Of a stretch of DNA of 64,000 nucleotides, positions 59,259 to 64,000 are shown one piece after another. The DNA lies in assembly GCF_002101965.1 (NCBI RefSeq), contig NZ_LQQA01000009.1, positions 1 through 64,000 on the forward strand, given 5' to 3'. How positions within the stretch are numbered: position 1 is the stretch's first letter; each line of letters begins with the position of its first letter. Under the pieces are notes generated by a model. That model was not told the origin of the DNA. It saw only the letters and a list, made by a program, of their open reading frames with translations, and searched no databases. The position numbers and the translations under genes were made by a program. This DNA is from Mycolicibacterium wolinskyi. GTDB lineage: Bacteria; Actinomycetota; Actinomycetes; Mycobacteriales; Mycobacteriaceae.

Positions 59259-59945
59259 ATGACGACGGGAATGCCCCCGGTGGTCGACCAGGCGACCTGG
59301 CGGGCCGCACTCGACGAGCTACGCAAGCGCGAGAAGGCCGCCACAAGGGAACTCGATGCGATCGCGGCCGCCCGGCGGCAGCTCCCGATGGTGGAACTGC
59401 CGGATTACACGCTGATCGGGGCCGACGGGCCCGTGCGGTTGGTCGACGTGTTCGCGGGCCGGTCGCAGCTGATCACCTACCACCACATGTGGACCGACGG
59501 CGCCGAATGGCAGTGCGGTGGCTGCACGGGGTTCACATCGCAGTTCACCCGGCTCGACTTCTTGGACAACTACGACGCGCGTTTCGTCGTCGTCACCAAC
59601 GGTCCGATCGACGAGGCACTGGCCTACCGCGCCAAGGTCGGCAACAAGATGGACTGGTATTCGTCGTCGGAGAGCTCGTTCGGAGCCGACGTCGACGCCC
59701 CACCCAATGAGGGTTTCGCGGTGAACGTCTTTCTCAGGGACGGCGGCACCGTGTACCGGACATGGCACACCAACGGCCGCGGCACCGAACAGCTCAGCCA
59801 CACATTCGCACTCATCGACCTGCTGCCCTGGGGCCGGCAGGAAGAGTGGCTCGATTCGCCCGAGGGTTGGCCGAAACGACCGACCTATTCGGGCTGGCTC
59901 GACAGCCCCGACATCGCCCGCCTTTACGGAGAGGACACCGCATGA
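59259..59945 (+). CDS. DUF899 thioredoxin-like protein
   Basis: A 228-residue DUF899-type protein. After a helical start (ATWRAALDELRKREKAATRELD) the thioredoxin-like fold contains CGGC in EWQCGGCTGFTSQF, like a CxxC redox site, and conserved WYSSSESSFGADV and FLRDGGTVYRTWHTNGRGTE. ATG 59259 has GAGGAGG. Role unknown; a redox function is plausible. The stop overlaps the next ATG (ATGA). Confidence 0.82.
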   Translation: MTTGMPPVVDQATWRAALDELRKREKAATRELDAIAAARRQLPMVELPDYTLIGADGPVRLVDVFAGRSQLITYHHMWTDGAEWQCGGCTGFTSQFTRLDFLDNYDARFVVVTNGPIDEALAYRAKVGNKMDWYSSSESSFGADVDAPPNEGFAVNVFLRDGGTVYRTWHTNGRGTEQLSHTFALIDLLPWGRQEEWLDSPEGWPKRPTYSGWLDSPDIARLYGEDTA

Positions 59946-60409
59946 CCGACACCCGTTACGTCGTCACCCGCACGATCGCCGCACCGCCCAGCGAAGTGTT
60001 CGCAGTCCTGGCCGACCCGGCCCGCCACCAGGACACCGAGCCCGGTGATTGGGTGCGCGACGCCATCGACCCGCAACCCATCACCGGGACCGGCCAGATC
60101 TTCGCGATCAACATGTTCCTCGACGCGGCCGGTGGCCACTACGTGATGCACAATCTGGTCACCGATTTCGAGAAGGACCGCGCCATCGAGTGGCTGCCCG
60201 GTCAACTCGACGAATCGGGCAATCACGATCCGGGCGGCTGGACTTGGCGTTACGACCTGTCGCCGAACGACTCGGGCACCGACGTGACCCTCACCTACGA
60301 CTGGACCAACACGCCGCAGAGCTTCGCCGATCAGATCGGTGGCATGCCACCGTTCCCGGAGGAGTTCATCGTTGAATCGCTTGCGGCCCTGGACCGTTCA
60401 GTGCGCTAG
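59942..60409 (+). CDS. SRPBCC (polyketide cyclase/START-like) protein
   Basis: A 155-residue helix-grip protein: VVTRTIAAPPSEVFAVLADPARHQ is the typical first strand and helices, WTWRYDLSPNDSGTDVTLTYDW the beta sheet, PEEFIVESLAALDRSV the C-terminal helix. Binds a hydrophobic ligand; ligand unknown. It is coupled by ATGA to the DUF899 gene. Confidence 0.8.
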   Translation: MTDTRYVVTRTIAAPPSEVFAVLADPARHQDTEPGDWVRDAIDPQPITGTGQIFAINMFLDAAGGHYVMHNLVTDFEKDRAIEWLPGQLDESGNHDPGGWTWRYDLSPNDSGTDVTLTYDWTNTPQSFADQIGGMPPFPEEFIVESLAALDRSVR

Positions 60410-60412
60410 CGG

Positions 60413-60775
60413 TCACGTCGGAACCTTGTCGAGGAACCCCAACACGGTGTGGATCCGGCCGTCACCATCGGTGGTCAGCACATCGAATCCGATCACCAGC
60501 GGATCGGCGCCGCGCGGACCGAGGCCCCACCGGAAGCGGACCTGCCGATGGTGACCGTCTGGTTCACCCACAAGGGTGAACACGAATCCCGGGAACTGCG
60601 TATGCACAGCTGCGATGGTCCCGGAGATCTCGTCGTGCCCGCTGACCTCGGCCAGCGGATCGACATAGGTGGCGTCCGGTGACCAGTGTTGGTGCAGTAA
60701 CTGCTTTCGGTCGGTTTCGTCGGTGGCGTTCCACGTGTTCAGGTAGGCCGTGACGGTGTCATTGAGTTCGGGCAT
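60413..60775 (-). CDS. NTF2-like (SnoaL) protein
   Basis: A 120-residue NTF2-fold protein: AYLNTWNATDETDRKQLLHQHWSPDATYVDP is the SnoaL start, and the strand RFRWGLGPRGADPLVIGFDVL and DGRIHTVLGFLDKVP complete the cone. Small-molecule binding or isomerase activity possible; substrate unknown. ATG 60775 has AGAGG, part of which is inside a long inverted repeat (60783-60827). Confidence 0.8.
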   Translation of the reverse strand: MPELNDTVTAYLNTWNATDETDRKQLLHQHWSPDATYVDPLAEVSGHDEISGTIAAVHTQFPGFVFTLVGEPDGHHRQVRFRWGLGPRGADPLVIGFDVLTTDGDGRIHTVLGFLDKVPT

Positions 60776-60782
60776 GTCGCCT

Positions 60783-60827
60783 CTTTCGCGGTATCGAACT
60801 GGTACAGAACCAGATTCGCCGCGAAAG
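60783..60827 (-). promoter_or_regulatory. Long hairpin overlapping the NTF2 gene's ribosome site
   Basis: CTTTCGCGG (60783-60791) pairs with CCGCGAAAG (60819-60827), CGAA (60795-60798) with TTCG (60815-60818), and CTGGT (60799-60803) with ACCAG (60809-60813): 18 pairs, 5-nt loop. On the minus-strand mRNA the last arm covers most of the Shine-Dalgarno AAAGAGG. It may terminate the L,D-transpeptidase transcript, or block translation of the NTF2 gene, or bind a regulator. Confidence 0.6.
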
Positions 60828-60870
60828 GTACGTGTGTCGATTACCGCACAGGTAGTTGAACGCGGCCCGA

Positions 60871-62091
60871 TCAGGTGCTGGCGTTACCGGCCCGCCACTG
60901 TTCCCACGGGATGTTCCAGTCCCCCAGCCCGTCGGTGCCGGGCAAAACCGTGCCAACGGTGTTGATCACCTCGACGATGTCGCCACGCTTGGTGTTCTCG
61001 TAGAACCAACGCGCGTTGGAGGTGCTCACGTTGAGGCATCCGTGGCTGACGTTGCTGTAGCCCTGGCTGCCGACCGACCACGGCGCACCGTGGACGTAGA
61101 TGCCGCTGTAGGACATCTGGGTGGCGTAGTCGACCTCGGTGCGATAACCGTTGGGCGAGTTGACCGGAACGCCGTAGGTGGACGAATCCATCACCAGGTG
61201 CTCGTAGCGGTCACCGATGATGTAGGTGCCGTTGTTGGTGGGCGTGCTGTTCTTGCCCATCGAGATCGGCATGGTCTTGATGACTTCACCGTTGCGGCGC
61301 ACGGTCAGCGTCTTGGTGTTGTCATCAGCGGTGGCGATGACCTCGTCACCGATCGTGAAGTGAGTTTCGACGTTGCCCTGGCCGAACAGCCCGTCACCCA
61401 GTTCGACGCCGTAGGTGTTCACCGTCACGTCCACGCGCGTGCCGGGCTTCCAGTACTGCGCGGGGCGCCAACGGACTTCGCGATTGTTGAGCCAGTAGAA
61501 GGCCCCTTCGACAGCCGGAGTCGTCTTGACGGTGATGGCGCGCTGCGCGGCGACCCGATCGGTGATGTTCTCGTCGAAGCGGATCGCGAGCGGCTGTCCG
61601 ACGCCGACGACCTCGCCGTCGTTGGGCAACACGTACGGCATGGTGAGGTTCTCGGGCGAGTGTGTCTCGAACGTCAGCCTGCGGTTGGCCACGCCTCCGA
61701 GGCCGAGCGAGGACGCGTTGAGCGTGTACTGCTCGTTGTAGTCCAACGGGTCGGTGGTCGACCAGGTCAAGCCGTCAGGGCTGACCTTGCCCGCAATGGG
61801 GTTACCGTCTTCGTCGGTCATCGACACGGCGCCGAGCACACCGTTCTCCGCGGTGACGGTGACCGGAGATTCGACGGTCACGCCGACCGCCCCATCGGTC
61901 ACCGACGCGTTCACCCGAGGCACGAGAAGATCGCCGAACGGCGTGCCCTTGTCCGTGATCACCGGCGGCGGCCCCTCCGGCTCGTCCCGCCCACAGGCCA
62001 CAAGACCAGCCATCACAGCGGGCACCATGGCGACAATCGCCCACCGGAAGAGATTCCGGTGCGGACGGGCCACCGTCTGCACCTGCCCCAT
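60871..62091 (-). CDS. ldtB: L,D-transpeptidase lipoprotein (LdtMt2 type)
   Basis: A 406-residue lipoprotein that makes 3-3 crosslinks in peptidoglycan. Signal sequence ends in a lipobox (AGLVACG). Two Ig-like domains follow (about 50-140, 150-245), then a YkuD catalytic domain with [11 protein letters not shown] and [17 protein letters not shown], the nucleophile being C352. The length and catalytic position nearly equal M. tuberculosis LdtMt2 (408 residues, C354). ATG 62091 with GGAG 7 nt upstream is chosen over ATG 62109. Extracytoplasmic. Confidence 0.93.
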   Translation of the reverse strand: MGQVQTVARPHRNLFRWAIVAMVPAVMAGLVACGRDEPEGPPPVITDKGTPFGDLLVPRVNASVTDGAVGVTVESPVTVTAENGVLGAVSMTDEDGNPIAGKVSPDGLTWSTTDPLDYNEQYTLNASSLGLGGVANRRLTFETHSPENLTMPYVLPNDGEVVGVGQPLAIRFDENITDRVAAQRAITVKTTPAVEGAFYWLNNREVRWRPAQYWKPGTRVDVTVNTYGVELGDGLFGQGNVETHFTIGDEVIATADDNTKTLTVRRNGEVIKTMPISMGKNSTPTNNGTYIIGDRYEHLVMDSSTYGVPVNSPNGYRTEVDYATQMSYSGIYVHGAPWSVGSQGYSNVSHGCLNVSTSNARWFYENTKRGDIVEVINTVGTVLPGTDGLGDWNIPWEQWRAGNAST

Positions 62092-62247
62092 TTTTGCTCC
62101 ACCCCTCATAACGTTGGCTGTCGAACAACCAATTCTTGGCAATAGTCTAAGGGCTACGGCGACCAGAGTCCGACAACAGCGTCTCTTAACGGCGCGTGGC
62201 CAGCGGATTTCACGCTTGGCCACGAGTCCTGTTATTGTCTCACACGC

Positions 62248-62320
<73 letters not shown>

Positions 62321-62326
62321 CCACAT

Positions 62327-62364
62327 ACCGAAGGTCAGGCATGCGATGCCTGGCCTTCGGTGTT
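62327..62364 (+). terminator. 16-bp hairpin terminator after tRNA-Lys
   Basis: ACCGAAGGTCAGGCAT (62327-62342) pairs with ATGCCTGGCCTTCGGT (62346-62361), one G-U, loop of 3 nt, followed by GTTTCC. Ends the tRNA transcript. Confidence 0.8.
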
Positions 62365-62391
62365 TCCGGGCCAGGCACGGCGTCGGCCGGC

Positions 62392-62562
62392 TCAGCCGGC
62401 CCGATAATGGTCGCCGACGCTCTGTTCGGCTTCTTCCAACAACATCTCCACCGCGCCGGCCAGGTGGGCCGCCGCGTAGCCGCGATCGCGGTACTGCTCG
62501 CTCTTGAAGCGGTCGAGTTCCCTACGCAAATCGTTGAGGGTTTCATCGCTCACGTGTGCCAT
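62392..62562 (-). CDS. Small acidic helical protein, 56 residues
   Basis: A short gene. ATG 62562 has GGAGG at ideal spacing (GGAGGTCATATG). The product MAHVSDETLNDLRRELDRFK... continues SEQYRDRGYAAAHLAGAVEMLLEEAEQ and ends at TGA 62392. It is predicted to be almost entirely alpha-helical and amphipathic, with no signal or membrane segment. GC-rich third positions support coding. It is convergent with tRNA-Lys. Function unknown. Confidence 0.65.
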   Translation of the reverse strand: MAHVSDETLNDLRRELDRFKSEQYRDRGYAAAHLAGAVEMLLEEAEQSVGDHYRAG

Positions 62563-63288
62563 ATGACCTCCAGGATCGTGTGAAAGGCGTCTCGCATTGG
62601 GTACCCGCTGCGAACAGCCCGTCTACTGCCGGCGAACGTTGAGCCCGGCTTCGCCTGTGGTCGCACCAGTGATTACGGCGGCAAATTCGCAGATCGTTTG
62701 CTGCACGGCAAAATCCCCCTAGTCACACGATTCATTCGTGTTGCGGTTCCGATCAGATCTCGGCCCGACTCCCCGACCCAGACCTGATCCCGACCTTAGC
62801 TGTACACCTATGGGGTAGCAACCGATCTCGGAATAAGAGCCGTTCACACAATATTCTGCGACGAATCTTAGACTCGCCGCCGCTTCGCCACGTATCGACG
62901 GAAAAGCCGTGCATACCAGACGAACACCGGTTTGCCAATGGATTGATGTCTGTGTCAATAAATTGGCCAAACCGCTTCACCGCAGGCCTGCGGCTCGCAC
63001 CCAGCAAACTTCTCACCGGGCACCCGGACTCGCAGATCACCCTAGCGGGTCGCACCGGGCGGCCCGCAGGGAGGGTGTGGGTGCACTGCCCGACTCTCAA
63101 ATACCACGGGTTCGCTGGCGTCCGCCTCAACCACCGGCAAAGCAACCGGGTGCGCCGCCTCGCCCAACGCGTCCGCCTCATTTGCAGAGGACGCCTTTGG
63201 TTACATTCCGCCAGACAGCCGTTGACACGCCATGGAATGTGCTATTAACCGGGATGCGGCAAGACGAGGTTTTACGACAACCAATTCG
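62563..63288. other. Intergenic region without recognised gene
   Basis: About 725 bp with lower GC than its surroundings and no reading frame with family features, ribosome site or third-position GC bias on either strand. Frames of 100-140 residues exist but are Arg-rich and look random. The right end holds the promoter of the orphan unit. Probably regulatory or remnant DNA. Confidence 0.5.
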
Positions 63289-63318
63289 TTGACGGTTACG
63301 TAAGTTACTGCATACAAT
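63289..63318 (+). promoter_or_regulatory. Near-consensus sigma-70 (SigA) promoter
   Basis: TTGACG at 63289-63294 and TACAAT at 63313-63318 with an 18-bp spacer. Predicted start of transcription near 63325. One of the strongest promoter-like sequences in the window, and it does not lie before any recognised gene. Confidence 0.7.
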
Positions 63319-63324
63319 GCGAAG

Positions 63325-63434
63325 CGGATTACATACGCTGGTCAGCCACCAGGCAAGCTGCTAAGATCAAGTTAGCTGAGTCCTGACGATTCGGCACTGC
63401 GCGGCAGTGATGCCGAGATACGAGGTATTAGCTG
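63325..63434 (+). other. Folded leader of the orphan transcription unit
   Basis: The expected 5' leader of about 110 nt contains two hairpins: CTGGT-N5-ACCAG (63338-63352) and TCGGCACTG-cgcgg-CAGTGatGCCGA (63391-63416, 2-nt bulge). The second lies just before the ribosome site GAGGT (63422-63426) of the small ORF. Candidate cis-regulatory RNA. Confidence 0.5.
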
Positions 63435-63596
63435 ATGACCACCGCCGGGGGCGCCGACCCCACGCCGTCGTCAACCTCCTCCTTTGTTGCTGCAGGCCAG
63501 CCGCTCATGGTGCACAGCTGCCGGCGCCTCGGACGCGTCGCCAATCCCCCGAGTTTCTCGCTGACCGACTGGCTGCTGCTCGGCCGACGGCGCTGA
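63435..63596 (+). CDS. Candidate small protein, 53 residues
   Basis: ATG 63435 preceded by GAGG 9 nt upstream, TGA at 63594. The product is MTTAGGADPTPSSTSSF followed by VAAGQPLMVHSCRRLGRVAN and ends SLTDWLLLGRRR. Third codon positions are mostly G or C, consistent with coding. It has its own promoter upstream and a hairpin terminator 20 bp downstream. No family recognised; it may be a regulatory leader peptide or only a decoy in an sRNA. Confidence 0.45.
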   Translation: MTTAGGADPTPSSTSSFVAAGQPLMVHSCRRLGRVANPPSFSLTDWLLLGRRR

Positions 63597-63616
63597 GACA
63601 AGATCGTCAATAACGG

Positions 63617-63653
63617 CAACGGCCGGTGGCGGATCACACCGCACCGGCCGTTG
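63617..63653 (+). terminator. Perfect 12-bp hairpin terminator
   Basis: CAACGGCCGGTG (63617-63628) pairs perfectly with CACCGGCCGTTG (63642-63653); loop 13 nt. It lies between the orphan unit and the convergent DUF3618 gene. No U-tract. Confidence 0.75.
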
Positions 63654-63677
63654 GGCTAACTGCTGATTGAAAGATCG

Positions 63678-63902
63678 TCAGCGTTTGACCCGTCGGATCG
63701 CCACGACGACGACCAGAGCTCCGACACCCGCGAGCGAGGCCGCGACAACAGGTTTCTTGACGAACCTGATCACCGCCGCTTTGACGTCGTCAGCCAACCG
63801 CTGCGGGTTGGCACGCTCGGCCAGCGAGTCGACAGTCAACGCCAATTGATCGCGAGCCTTGTCGATCTCCTGCTTGATGGTCTCCGGATCGCGGTTCGCC
63901 AC
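63678..63902 (-). CDS. DUF3618 small membrane protein
   Basis: A 74-residue DUF3618 protein: N-terminal amphipathic helix with the signature ETIKQEIDKARDQLALTVDSLAER, then a hydrophobic C-terminal helix (PVVAASLAGVGALVVVVAI) and basic end RRVKR. GTG 63902 with GAGGAG upstream. Function unknown; conserved in mycobacteria (Rv2520c type, 75 residues). The last 98 bp of the window (63903-64000) show no gene. Confidence 0.82.
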   Translation of the reverse strand: MANRDPETIKQEIDKARDQLALTVDSLAERANPQRLADDVKAAVIRFVKKPVVAASLAGVGALVVVVAIRRVKR

Positions 63903-64000
63903 TGTTTGCTCCTCTAAGCCGCTCCATGTCGTGCTGCCCTGCCGCACTACCCTAGATCAGCCGGCACCGTGTCGACGGCACCGGCCGACAAGAAGGGATA

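Noticed and set aside
62943..63248. 101-residue plus-strand frame in the 62.5-63.3 kb gap
   Set aside because: No ribosome site, no third-position bias, Arg-rich; other frames overlap equally well.

Overview
The window is high-GC actinobacterial DNA and reads as a rapidly growing Mycobacterium (Mycolicibacterium), close to M. smegmatis. From memory, its backbone follows the M. tuberculosis block Rv2467 to Rv2520c: pepN, HNH, glbO, aglA, gdh, ettA, a second ssb, plsB2/plsC, the branched-chain keto-acid and leucine catabolic cluster, bkaR, cmrA, orn, an L,D-transpeptidase and a DUF3618 protein. No database search was possible, so family names rest on motifs and gene order. I did not fix the species: as I remember M. 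smegmatis mc2155, a large pks/glycolipid locus lies between orn and the L,D-transpeptidase gene, and here it is absent.

Layout. 1-5840 is accessory: a tetR / dienelactone-hydrolase / FAD-monooxygenase operon, an NmrA-like pseudogene, a divergent azoreductase-marR pair and two oppositely oriented scraps of an IS256-family transposase. 5840-29030 is core: a DUF732 secreted protein, pepN, two HNH proteins, the globin glbO coupled to a GH13 glucosidase, a three-gene gdh operon, ettA, ssb, a CopD-CtaG fusion protein, and a tightly coupled WS/DGAT-plsC-plsB operon. tRNA-Arg at 29156 opens an accessory stretch to about 37190: a stand-alone adenylation domain, a DinB protein, a PknH-sensor-like lipoprotein, a recently duplicated pair of MspA-family porin-like genes, proline-rich secreted proteins and a methyltransferase.

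37199-48088 is one metabolic theme. bkdABC (branched-chain 2-oxoacid dehydrogenase, without its E3) and accD1-accA1-fadE19-maoC-citE (leucine branch: acyl-CoA dehydrogenation, methylcrotonyl-CoA carboxylation, hydration, lyase cleavage) face the TetR repressor bkaR. Two matching 16-bp palindromes lie between accD1 and bkaR. 48085-55360 holds an S9 peptidase, an MmpS-like protein, an MFS transporter, the mycolate reductase cmrA, a HerA-like ATPase and orn.

Downstream of tRNA-His (55401) sits the most novel item: a four-gene minus-strand cassette (55606-57444). It contains an EspC-like small protein with a YxxxD secretion motif, a WXG-containing effector-like protein whose reading frame is cut by a single in-frame TAG, and an acidic immunity-like protein. 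I read it as a type VII secretion toxin-immunity module. The window ends with small-molecule enzymes, the L,D-transpeptidase lipoprotein, tRNA-Lys, a 56-residue gene and an orphan transcription unit with a near-consensus sigma-70 promoter at 63289, a folded leader, a 53-residue ORF and a hairpin terminator. Long, nearly perfect inverted repeats close many gene ends.
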